A stretch of DNA of 60,000 nt, from positions 7,599,703 through 7,659,702 of the forward strand of contig NC_049991.1 in the NCBI RefSeq assembly GCF_000003815.2, written 5' to 3'. The notes below the pieces were generated by a model, which worked only from the letters and a program-made list of their open reading frames with translations, was not told the origin of the DNA and made no database searches. Of this stretch, positions 25,401-33,927 are shown one piece after another. The first letter of the stretch is position 1. Each line of letters begins with the position of its first letter. The translations under genes were made by a program, and so were the position numbers. This DNA comes from Branchiostoma floridae (lineage: Eukaryota; Chordata; Leptocardii; Amphioxiformes; Branchiostomatidae).

Positions 25401-28400
25401 GTTGTCTTCGAATGCATTGTTATCGATGCTTTGTAAATGATGTATTGGACACCTACATGTCTGAAGTGTGCACAGCTCAGAAATAACTATTGTTGCATGT
25501 GTAGATCTCTTTAAGTTCCAGTATTTTTAATCTACCGGTATAAGTCTTACTACCGGTATTATGCCAATGCATGTTACAGTTCACAGTACAGAGTTCACAA
25601 TGTTAACCAAAATGACAGTTTGACTTTAACTAGTGCAATGAATACTTCAAATCTATGGTATTTTGTCATACTTCTTTACCATATACCTTTACTGAATACA
25701 TGAACATCAGGGAAAAATACATTTGATTTGGCATGTTTTTATCTGTATATGCTCTCTCATACTAAGAAGAACATAGAAGAGAACCCACCCTTTCAACAGC
25801 TTGTTCATAGTCTTGGAATGGCTGCAACTCTTTTGTTGCCCTTTCATGCAGCTGTAGTAATACCCTCTTCCTCCAGGGGGCATCGTTGATCTGCACCTGG
25901 CCCCAGATGGCCAAACTGTCCAAAGGACCAAGCACAGAGTTTCCTGAAAACAAAATTATCAAAATTATTATGAAATTGCCATATACTTTGCAAATGATTT
26001 AGAATATAACCTTATTGAAAACTTTTCATGTTTCTTTGTAAGATCAAGAGTTCATAATGTTTAACTATTTTTTGTCAAAGCTTTCATTCCAATATTGATT
26101 TTTTTTATTCCTTGCTGGCATTCAGAAAATAACCATGTCAAAAGTTATTGTCAGGGATTTAAAAGGGAAGTCAATTAGAAAAATAGCTGATTACAACTTC
26201 TTGCAGAAAATATAAACAAGTACTAAACAATCTATGTGTGACAAGATACAATGCCTACCCCTGCCACTAGTATGGGAGGGTGCAGCAGTGAACCAGTTGG
26301 GCTGCGTGAACGTGTCAATCACACATCCTCCCCCGCTAACCCACACCCATGCCGGGTCCGGTTGGTACAGATCCGCGTACATGTCCATCCCGCTGAACGA
26401 CGTCACAGACCCTCTGCGACTTCCGCTGCTCTCCGATTGGCTCCCATCTTCTTGTTGCAACTTTTCCAAGACGGGATTTCGTTTGCCATCTGAAGTTCTT
26501 GCGTCCATGCTCTCTGTTGAAGATGCCATGTTTCCTTTGGATATTCCAGAATCCTGAGATCCGCATATCACGTTGGTGTTGTTTTCAGAACTTCCTTCTA
26601 TTGTCGCATTTGTGTTTTCTGGTTTGCCGATCGGAGCTGTTTCTCTTGTCCTTTCAGTTTCGGTCACTTCTTTCTGTGGTACACAATCCCCAGCAAAGTC
26701 AACAGCAGTATCTGATATGTCGGGATTGTAACTTTCCTGTGATGCTTTTCTTTCTGTGTTGTCTTCTTCTCCTTCTTTTTTGCTTTTGAATTTTTGTGAA
26801 TCCCCTGCCTCACTTGCTGTACTAGCCTCTTTTGTATCCTGGCCGTATTCAGATTTCCCACTTATTTCGCCACCTTTCTGAGCACTGTGGTCACCTGTAG
26901 ACAAATCTAATGCCAGGTTCGGTATACTTGCTTGAGGCTCAATGTCAGGGAGGGAATCTGATGCTACTTGCAGCCTGTCCATCTGGGAGGACAGCATGTT
27001 GCTCTGGCTGTATATATCAGACATGCTGCTTGAAACACTGCTGTCCATGGATGCAGGACCCCCCTTGCTGATTTCCAGCGCCTTCCATGTCTTCCCGCTG
27101 AGCTCAGAGGGGGTTACCCCCTTGCGGAAATAAACCATGTACCTGTCGTTGGCATCCAGGCTCCACACCTATCATACAGAATAAAAAAGAACATCTTGAA
27201 AAAAACTTGAAGAAAGTCTATTCATATGTCAAAAAATTGAGCATGCAACATGAAACACTCCTTTTTATTCATCAAATCCTTTTCAACAGTTTAACAGTGC
27301 TTCACTCAATGTCAACATCATACAAACATACATATGCATACATCTTTGTATCAAAGGTTTAAGATTTTCCAACAAGACAGACAAAAGTAAATTTAGACCT
27401 CTGCTCAAGTGAGCAGCATTGCTAACCCCTGCTTATGCTATTGGGAAAGTTAGATATTATTAGTGAGTTGAGCTTCTCTCTCAATCTTGATGATCTGACG
27501 CAGGGAAAAGAGATGCTGTTTGAAATAAGTATCTGCATAGATGACAGAAGAGACTTGGGAGCTGTAATAGGGCTGAATACCAGTTTACCGGTAGCTCCAG
27601 TCCTGTATTTAGTTCATTTCCCAGAAGTGGTCTCTTGGGTCAGTAAACTAGTAAAAAAACACAAGCACAAATAGAAACACCAACAAACATCACATAATGA
27701 TCTGTGCCGACCTGGTCATTTGGTCCCACAGATATGAGTGCCATGGCTCCCACCATCTCTACCCACGCACTCCCTGTCAGCGCTGTTTGGTCCTCTGCTC
27801 CTCGTGTGGCATCTACACCTTTTCTGGACCACACCTGTTCAAATTATATCATAAATAGATTTTTTATTCAGGAAAAGTCCATGTAAAAATGATAGATTTC
27901 ACTATAATTCACAAATGCATAAAAAAAATTACATGTCCTGACCTTGTCACCTCTGCTGACAGCCCAAACACCCTTGACCCCGACTGAGACTTGCAGAAAG
28001 TGGACGTCCGCCTGCGGGGGGGCCACTACCTTCCAGGATGTGCCTGGAAAGGACAACACATAATCATTCACTGTGACAACACAAATAATCTTCCACTGGT
28101 TGTGAAAGAGAAGACAGACTGTTATGAACCCACCTATAATTAAGTACTGAAACCCCCCTATTTTAGTAGTAGACCAGTCCTGAGGCTGTAGTAGACCAGT
28201 CCTGAGGCTGTGACCTCATTCCATGAGTTGGATTATCCAAGGAGATCACAATAAAGCTCTGCAGTTCTGAAGTCTGTTTAACCTGCGTCAAAGACCTTCA
28301 TCTCGAGTCACAACACAGACACTACTGGTATGTACTGTATTTACACTTACAGGTTCTGTGTACAGGCTCTTTTCAATAAGTTTAAAGAACAGTACAAGTG

Positions 28401-31400
28401 GTACACATGGCTACGACCTTCCTGATAGCGTGCATGTCAGGTGAATGTCAACAGCTGGCATTCAAACTCTCAACCATTTGCTACAAAAGAAGAGTTGATG
28501 ACAATGGGACTACATGTACATGTACCTGACCTATGACTGTTTATTGTCATCATCATTATTGTTCTTGAATAGTTCAGAAAATTTCCTATCTATATGAAAG
28601 TAAGTTGATATTTCCATAAGTCCTTACAATTTCAGTACATTTGAATATTTTGAGACTCTACAAGAAAAAGGAACTTTTGAGATGTTCCCTGACCTATGGG
28701 GTTATCTCGTGTGATTCCGAGTCTGACCATGACCTCTCCGTCCCAGGTCACGGCCCACAGGAGACAGGACGGCCCCAGGCTGATCTGCGTACATTCCCGT
28801 CCCTCGTTATCAACCTCCTGCCACGAGACGCCTTCCGGGTTCATGGCGTGTACCTCCGTTCTGTAGAATATCTGCACCATGCAAACAGAAAATCAAATTA
28901 ATTTTTGGTCACCTGAATATTCAAACAAATACTATCTCATTGCATTCATATTAAGATGACACTGCATTTTTAGTTCATTGATCCAGCAGAAAATCGTAAG
29001 AGAAGCATTGATCTGAGAATCAATGAATCCATTCTGGCAATTCTGTATCGAAAATTCTATTCTGAGATGATAATGACTTACAGTGTAAGTTTTAATTGCC
29101 TATAATTCTGAAACAATACAAGAAAGGCTCTTGACATAAAAAGGAATTGATTAAAAACATATAACGGATCTAGTAAACTTAGAACGACTAATTCTATGAA
29201 ATGATAGAAACTGTACTACAAATCTTGAGATTAGAGTGGATTTTGAATCACATATCTTATATCATGTTACAATCAAACAAGACTCTTGAACAAGATTGTA
29301 ATGCTTTGCACAAAAATATCACAATAATTATATTTTATTTTAGAATGAACTAAAATTCTATGTGAAAGGAGATCTTTTGTGGAAAAATAATAATGGATGT
29401 TGAGAAAGTGTTTAAGACCCACCCTCCCCATGATGGTGACCGTCCACACAGACACACGGCCTGGCGGCTGATCCGTTAACTCCAGCCCTCCCGCGGCGAC
29501 ATCTATAAACGGTTCCTTCAGGGGGTCATCAAACACTCCTGGAATCTGAAGAATCAAAGCAAGACTTTCAAAACCACAAGAAGATTAAATGACAAAATTA
29601 TTTGTCATCACACAAAAAAACAGTTTAAGATTAAAAAGGCTTAATGATAATAGATTCTACGGAAAACTTATTCATTTCAATACGGTCAAAATCAAAATTT
29701 TGCAAATGTATCGATTACTGTTAGTAGAGAAGTGGACAACGAAATTTGGGAACTTTAAGGAATAATTATGAACATTTTTTTGAGATTTGTGTGTTATGAA
29801 TATCATTAGAGTTTAGACTGATAAAAAAGTGTATCACACCTTTCCATTCACCTGTAAAAGATAGAGGGAACAAATAGAGAAAGAGAGAATGATAGACAAG
29901 TATTTTATAGATTGATAGAAGGTTTTACAGAAAAAGAAATTGGTAAGTAGAAAAAGACAGAAACAGAAAAAACGCACACAGTCATCAAAGAAAAATCAGG
30001 TAAGTTCAATTTTCTTGGAAGACAAAATCACTACTGTTACAAGAATGTTGTAAAGCGTACCAGTGCCCAGTTGTCGGTTGCGTGGTATCTTCGGTAACGT
30101 ATCCACTTCCTTCGGCGAACGCAGGAGTTCCATCGTTTCTTGGGGCCGTACTGAGCGGGGAAGTCTACCGCGTACTGCCATCCCTAAAACATCACAACAC
30201 ATAAAATTATATTTTTGATATGGGCAAATCCATTCTTACTTCAGGGGTGAGGAGGCAGCAGTCAGGAAAGTGTGCTCCCTGCAGCTTAATGAAATAGCCC
30301 ACATGGAAATTTCCATTAATTACAGTAAAATGCTACAGCTTCTATGGCTTTGAAAAAAAAAAGATTCCAAATATTCAAAAGTGAGGTATTTTCTAATGGT
30401 ATGACCCACTTTTTAATAAGTATTTATCACCAACAGAACGGATATTTTCACGGAAAAAATATCTTCTTTTTTCAATATTCCAGACATCATTCTTTCTGCC
30501 TTATTTACAACTTGACACAATTATCTTTGTCTGAACTTTTTCATATGCAGACCAGTAAATTGAACTGTAACAAAAAAAAAGTCACTAAACCTACCCCTTT
30601 GTCAGTGGGCTCTCCCCGGATGTTCTCGTCGATGTACCAGTCATCCTCCCAGCTCCAGTGAGGGGAGGGCAGGGTGCAGCTGTCCTTCGGCTGCAGCTGT
30701 GTGCCCTGCTGGTTACTCCAGTGCCACCTGTCTGTAGGTAACAGGTGCTGACCTGAGAAACCCTCCATCGGGTTCCATCTCTACAGGATAAATGGAACCA
30801 AATAAAGTCAAGTTGTAGTCATGTTCATTCAATATTGAGGGTCCATTGATGAAACAACAGACGCTAAACCAGATAGTGAGTGAGTGAGTGAGTCTGTGAG
30901 TGTACAACTTAGTGATTCAAGGAAGGCTGGCAATGCTTAATATGATGAATGCAACACTTAAAAAGTTTCTTGGGTCGTTTCATTGTGTTTATTGAGTGAC
31001 TGACAAAACTTAGATGCCCCTTGATGCCCCTAGATGCCCCTTGTGACTTTTGAGCAATCTTCATAATACAAATTATGTTAAATGTTTAGCGAAGAATTCA
31101 GGATAACAAAAAATGTGTCACAAAGAAAGTGACCAATTATATGTATGCTTCAGAAAGGATATACTAAAAAAGCTTGAATTAGAGCCAACAGGTTTCAAGA
31201 AAAGGAATCAAAATAGCTTGCAAAAGTGTCTGCTGGCTTGATATCTTTGCTTGCTCTGTGGTTAGCAAGCAAAAGTATTGAGCCATCAGTCACTATGAAG
31301 GGTGATACTCAGGCTATATCGAACTGTACCTAATGGAAGAAATCATACAGAGATTGCAGACCCTCATACATGACTACACACCTGGTTCTCATATGTTGCT

Positions 31401-32083
31401 TCCTGACACCTGATGGGCACCTCGCTGGAGTGTACATACAGGTACACCTGGTGGTCACACCCGATCCCCCACGCACACAGCTCCGTCGCAGACACTCTCT
31501 TCAACTCTATGTCACCTGGTTCATAAAGCCATTAAGGCATCATTATTGACAGACGAAGTCAAAGATACTGTGCTGTACCAAAAGGTGATTTTCAGAGGCT
31601 AAATAGTCAACAAATGCCAGTTCCCATTCAACATTTAGGATGGTATACCGTATAGTCTAAAGAAATTATGATCACAGTCATATTGGATATCATTAAACTT
31701 CCACCTGCTAAGTTATGCAGTTTGTAGCTGTTTGTCACCAAATTTGTATTAGTTACTGTGTTAGGCAGAAGATAGAAGGTTATGTTATTTTTTAGTTTGA
31801 ACCTTCGTTTATTTATTCTATGTCATTGTTGATACAAAAAAAGAGGTTCACCAATAATAATAAAGGATAAAGTCAATTGACAAGAACTTAAATCTTCTGA
31901 TTACTGAATTCCAATTACCTGTTTGATTCTTTAATAAATTTCCAAAAGATTGATTGGCTTTAGCCCCAAAGTTTGGAATGGACTAAACCACTGACCTTTG
32001 ACCTCCTCCCACTGCCTGCCACCAGTGGACAGTGTGTAGACCTTCCCAGCTGAGTCAACTGACCACAGGTACGTGGCAGGCAT
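13484..32083 (-). CDS. TECPR1: Tectonin beta-propeller repeat-containing protein 1
   Basis: TECPR1 senses lysosome damage: it binds exposed sphingomyelin and recruits ATG5-ATG12 for LC3 lipidation (family knowledge). I rebuilt it exon by exon with GT-AG sites and consistent phases: 31996-32083, 31382-31515, 30595-30780, 30061-30183, 29840-29851, 29423-29545, 28694-28871, 27943-28043, 27712-27834, 26259-27168, 25789-25943, 24212-24364, 23512-23667, 23033-23178, 22099-22226, 21636-21738, 21130-21226, 20213-20349, 17939-18113, 17169-17304, 16609-16701, one of 15744-15850 or 15580-15686, 13892-14008, 13484-13630. The total is 3828 nt, 1275 residues; I recall human TECPR1 as 1165. It starts MPATYLWSVDSAGKVYTLST, close to the vertebrate start, and ends PVC. 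Most of the extra length lies in the disordered exon 26259-27168. TECPR1 fits over its whole length; TECPR2 lacks the dysferlin and PH regions. Confidence 0.95.
14540..14579. repeat. (CA)n-rich microsatellite
   Basis: Imperfect CA repeat in a TECPR1 intron. Confidence 0.9.
14590..14694 (-). CDS. TECPR1: TECPR1 possible alternative terminal exon
   Basis: After an acceptor ending GTTAAG, a phase-0 frame encodes VWIIAEDSPEKGTWIPMAD, then a Lys/Val-rich helix, and stops after 34 codons (stop at 14590-14592). It could follow exon A or B in place of the conserved last two exons (13892-14008, 13484-13630), giving a shorter C-terminus (about 1222 residues). The opening VWIIAED is a proper propeller strand. 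Whether it is used is unknown. It could also be a poison exon. Confidence 0.5.
   Translation of the reverse strand: MWIIAEDSPEKGTWIPMADKVMDKVKEKVLNLVP
15580..15686 (-). CDS. TECPR1: TECPR1 alternative exon B of a mutually exclusive pair
   Basis: 107 nt with the same phases as exon A. Encodes LWFRTQVTPTFPEGTRWDYL...VSVGPQDQ, identical to exon A at about 23 of 36 residues, with no gaps. Acceptor CCTCCAG after a long pyrimidine tract, donor GTAATG. The spacer from exon A is only 57 nt. Since 107 is not a multiple of 3, using both exons breaks the frame; using either one keeps it. Confidence 0.88.
15744..15850 (-). CDS. TECPR1: TECPR1 alternative exon A of a mutually exclusive pair
   Basis: 107 nt, starting in phase 1 and ending in phase 0. 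Encodes the tectonin segment LWFRTQTEPNYPQGTTWYHL...VTVGPQNQ. Acceptor CATATAG, donor GTAAAC. It completes the codon left open by exon 16609-16701 and hands over in phase 0 to an exon beginning VW. Human has a single segment at this place (LWYRQGITPSYPQGSSW). Confidence 0.88.
16383..16594. mobile_element. Degraded TACTGTAAAT-family MITE
   Basis: The left arm AATCTTGAAACTTTTG matches the left arm of the intact element at 43781-43982. The right arm (CCACAAAAGTAGATGAGTTT) resembles that element's right arm. The ends are eroded. Within a TECPR1 intron. Confidence 0.4.
18504..20048. mobile_element. 1.5-kb non-autonomous DNA transposon with long inverted ends
   Basis: Begins GGGACCGTACGGC and ends GCCGTACGGTCCC. 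TTAGTA lies on both sides (18498-18503 and 20049-20054) as an apparent 6-bp target duplication. The inverted similarity continues inward for more than 100 bp through G-rich blocks (GGGGGAGGGCC) alternating with AGCAAAA tracts. The middle (18649-19330) holds about four diverged copies of an 80-180 bp unit around CCAGCAAAAT...GGCGTTTCAGAGGG. No transposase. It sits in the TECPR1 intron between exons 20213-20349 and 17939-18113, and I cannot assign a superfamily. Confidence 0.8.
22484..22711. mobile_element. Palindromic MITE A in TECPR1 intron
   Basis: Left arm with TAACGTTACTTC and GGGGTAACCTACATTCGTTG. Right arm with CAACGGATATAGGTTAC and AACTAACGTTAC. The two arms are reverse complements with scattered mismatches. 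Same family as 24500-24657. Confidence 0.65.
23512..24364 (-). other. TECPR1: TECPR1 PH domain exons
   Basis: Exons 24212-24364 and 23512-23667 (residues 712-814) encode a pleckstrin-homology fold: IKKGSLQYW, PHRWVDCRLHLEQ, YYKYYDSEK, YLQFPLSEIVCVLRV, RPVLAIYTAKR, and a final amphipathic ACSTEKELEDW helix ending in the usual Trp. In vertebrates this domain binds phosphoinositide on lysosome/autophagosome membranes. Confidence 0.85.
24500..24657. mobile_element. Palindromic MITE B in TECPR1 intron
   Basis: GGGGTAACCTATATCCGT on the left and ACGGATATAGGTTACCTC on the right, the same core motif as MITE A. A degraded relative (ATATAGGTTATTACC, with a GACGGACAG inverted pair) appears at about 16830-16960. 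Confidence 0.6.
25789..27168 (-). other. TECPR1: TECPR1 disordered linker and ATG5-interacting region
   Basis: Exon 26259-27168 (residues 357-659) begins with a last propeller strand (YFRKGVTPSELSGKTWKAL, very close to human). It continues with about 230 residues of Ser/Glu/Gln-rich low-complexity sequence, then VWVSGGGCVIDTFTQPNWF. Exon 25789-25943 carries the helix WRKRVLLQLHERATKEL...YEQAVER, matching the segment just before the PH domain in human that binds ATG5. The linker is the main length difference from vertebrates. Confidence 0.85.
27712..28871 (-). other. TECPR1: TECPR1 first-propeller tectonin repeats
   Basis: Exons 28694-28871, 27943-28043 and 27712-27834 (residues 223-356) encode successive tectonin repeats: IFYRTEVHAMNPEGVSW, LLWAVTWDGEVMVRLGI, GTSWKVV, VSVGVKGVWAVSRGDK, VWSRKGV, AWVEMVGAMALISVGPNDQ. 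Each has the repeat pattern VWAV...G.V..R.G....P.G..W....V.VG. Confidence 0.9.
28167..28213. repeat. Short tandem duplication
   Basis: The block AGTAGACCAGTCCTGAGGCT occurs twice back to back in a TECPR1 intron. Confidence 0.85.
29840..29851 (-). CDS. TECPR1: TECPR1 candidate 12-nt microexon
   Basis: On the minus strand, a pyrimidine-rich acceptor ending ACAG is followed by GTGAATGGAAAG and a donor GTGTGA. It adds four residues, VNGK, between the first dysferlin domain and the next propeller blade. The flanking exons are both phase 0, so it can be included or skipped without changing the frame. This is supported only by splice signals and frame. Confidence 0.45.
30872..30902. repeat. (GTGA)n microsatellite
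   Basis: Several GAGT/GTGA units in a row in a TECPR1 intron. Confidence 0.8.
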
Positions 32084-32171
32084 GATGGTCACTTGTGCCG
32101 GACACGGTGGAGAGATACACTTTCACAGCAACATAAGGTCATCCTGAAAATCCTGTCCGGATGGTTTCAAA
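31996..32171 (-). other. TECPR1: TECPR1 first coding exon with 5' UTR part
   Basis: An acceptor at 32172 (pyrimidine tract ending CATCAG) precedes 88 nt of 5' UTR, then the ATG at 32081-32083. A further noncoding exon is expected upstream; the candidate is on the far side of the retrotransposon, with donor CTTCAG|GTTTGT at 38904/38903. Confidence 0.6.
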
Positions 32172-32253
32172 CTGATGGAAAAGAGACAAATGTTAGAGCA
32201 TTAAGCCATTTCATGATTTCACTTGCACATCTGTAGTGTGATGAGTTGCGGGT

Positions 32254-32419
32254 AATTGTGAAAGGATGCCCAAACAAGGACATCCTATGTAATTGGATAT
32301 GATAACCCCCTGCCTGCTCGCTCGGTGGTATCGCCCGTCATTCAGTAGCGAGCGTCGCCGAGCAAGCACGCGTTCTGGGTCTCCTACTACTGCTAGTCCT
32401 AGCTGTACCAGCGAAGTGT
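32254..32419 (+). repeat. Left direct repeat of the retrotransposon
   Basis: 166 bp, the same as 38237-38402 by eye. Contains a short hairpin (AGGATG...CATCCT) and GC-rich inverted blocks (GCTCGCTCGG, CGCCGAGC). Confidence 0.9.
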
Positions 32420-32427
32420 GTTTTTTC

Positions 32428-33906
32428 ATGGCTTCTGGGGCCGGTAGGCGACATATCGTTAGACCAGCTCGCTACATGGACGGACTTGACGACAACATGG
32501 CGTACTGCCTTGATGACGTCCAGAGGAGGCTTGACATACTGCAAGACTCGATAGTCAGCAGTGGTCGAGCGTCGGGCAGGGTGTCACCCATCAGCCCCCA
32601 GCCTGTGACGAGCTCGCCCACCATGGCGGCCGCGCTAGCAGCTCAGAAGCAGCTGCTGGCCGAGGAGGTTCGTGTGCTGGAACTGCAGAGAGAGATCGAG
32701 GCCCTGCAGGCGAGGAAGGTCGCCCTCCAGCATCCAATCGTCCCCGCCCCAGCCTCCGTGTCGGATCCGCCTGCGTCCCAACCCATGCGACAAGAGGCTC
32801 CTCAGTTTCCCGCCAGTTCCACCGCCACGTCCACTACGAGCACGACGGGTCAGATTCCGCTGGCTGCCACGCAAGACGCCGTGCGTCCAAAGGCAACCGA
32901 AGCAGGACCGACGTCTATACAGGACTTGCGGCGCGACCCGCTCACCTCATCGGCGGTGGAGCGGATTTTGGAGCAGTTAAGCCTCCCGGCACTGCAGATG
33001 TCCGGAGGTCAGCCGGCCCAGCCTCCGATCAGCAACACTGCCGTCATCGCCTCCGCGAGTGCGCCTGCTTCCAAGAGTGCGCCTGTCTCTGCCGGTGCGC
33101 CCGCATCCGCCAGTGTGCCTGCCTCCACAAGTGTGCCTGCCTCCACAAGTGCGCCTGCCTCCACAAGTGTGCCAATCTCCACAAGTGTGCCAATCTCCAC
33201 AAGCACGCCATCCTCCACGAGTACACCTGCCGGGGACGTGCATGACAACGGCAAGGCGAAAGGTAAGCTCACATCTGGCATCTTTCGTACGTCTGGATCT
33301 TCCTCCTTCACCGCACGCAGTCTCGTGTGGCCTCAGGAGGGGCTGCCTAGTTTCTCTAGCGCACGGCTGATATACGATGACTTATCATTTGATCAGTTCG
33401 TGGCTGGTTCGATGAAGATATTCAATAGTGGACGACTGGGTGACAAAGAGTTGCGAGAACGCATGCGACTGGTCCAGGCCTGCGCTGAGTACAACTTACG
33501 CTACCGATGGAAAGACGTGAGAGATTTTCACGGGGAGGTAATGCGTACTATAGAGTCAGGAGAGTGCGACTGGGGCGACGCCGTGTACAGGGACCGTCAG
33601 GATCACTTTTTCAAACTGTATGTTCAGCCGTCAATGCCACAGGACAGTCGCGGCCGGGGCACGACTCAGAAGACGCCGACGCAGCTGCAACAAACGATCA
33701 AATACTGCCGACATTTCCAGTCAGGAACCTGCCCTAGCACGGACTTGACCCACGATGATCCCACACACGGGCAGGTCCATCACATTTGCTCCCACTGCCT
33801 GATGCAACACAATGCTGTGTCCTACGACCATGGCGCCCCTGCGTGCCCGAAGAAGTCGCCACGGAAGGGACAGAGAGGCCAGGGCAAGGGTCTACAGTCC
33901 AGCTGA
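32428..33906 (+). CDS. Retrotransposon gag-like protein
   Basis: 492 residues from the ATG at 32428 (MASGAGRR). An ATG at 32293 is in frame but lies inside the terminal repeat. N-terminal coiled coil (LLAEEVRVLELQREIEALQ), then a Pro/Ala/Ser/Thr-rich part with 6-residue tandem repeats of the type STSVPA (about 33060-33230), then a folded part (FDQFVAGSMKIFNSG, LRYRWKDVRDFHGEVM). The C-terminus is Cys/His rich (CRHFQSGTC...HHICSHC...HGAPAC), as in nucleic-acid-binding Gag proteins of DIRS-like elements. Confidence 0.75.
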   Translation: MASGAGRRHIVRPARYMDGLDDNMAYCLDDVQRRLDILQDSIVSSGRASGRVSPISPQPVTSSPTMAAALAAQKQLLAEEVRVLELQREIEALQARKVALQHPIVPAPASVSDPPASQPMRQEAPQFPASSTATSTTSTTGQIPLAATQDAVRPKATEAGPTSIQDLRRDPLTSSAVERILEQLSLPALQMSGGQPAQPPISNTAVIASASAPASKSAPVSAGAPASASVPASTSVPASTSAPASTSVPISTSVPISTSTPSSTSTPAGDVHDNGKAKGKLTSGIFRTSGSSSFTARSLVWPQEGLPSFSSARLIYDDLSFDQFVAGSMKIFNSGRLGDKELRERMRLVQACAEYNLRYRWKDVRDFHGEVMRTIESGECDWGDAVYRDRQDHFFKLYVQPSMPQDSRGRGTTQKTPTQLQQTIKYCRHFQSGTCPSTDLTHDDPTHGQVHHICSHCLMQHNAVSYDHGAPACPKKSPRKGQRGQGKGLQSS

Positions 33907-33927
33907 CTAAACTCCCGCAGTGTCCCG

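Larger units (their letters stand above)
29423..32083 (-). other. TECPR1: TECPR1 N-terminal tectonin repeats and first dysferlin (DysF) domain
   Basis: Residues 1-222. Exons 1-2 start the first propeller (LWSVDSAGKVYTLS, AWGIGCDHQVYLYV). Exons 30595-30780 and 30061-30183 form the dysferlin domain, seen from RWNPMEGF, SPHWSWEDDWYIDE, GWQYAVDFPAQYG and SCVRRRKWIRYRRY. Its dense Trp/Arg pattern is the family hallmark, and in vertebrates this domain binds sphingomyelin. Exon 29423-29545 returns to propeller sequence (GRVSVWTVTIMGR). Confidence 0.9.

Noticed and set aside
32293-32427. Gag start at the ATG at 32293
   Set aside because: It lies inside the terminal repeat, whose other copy at 38237-38402 does not lead into this frame. 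MASGAGRR at 32428 is more likely.
33009-33311. Minus-strand open frames rich in repeated Gly/Glu/Val or Arg/His
   Set aside because: Shadows of the STSVPA-type repeat of the gag-like gene.
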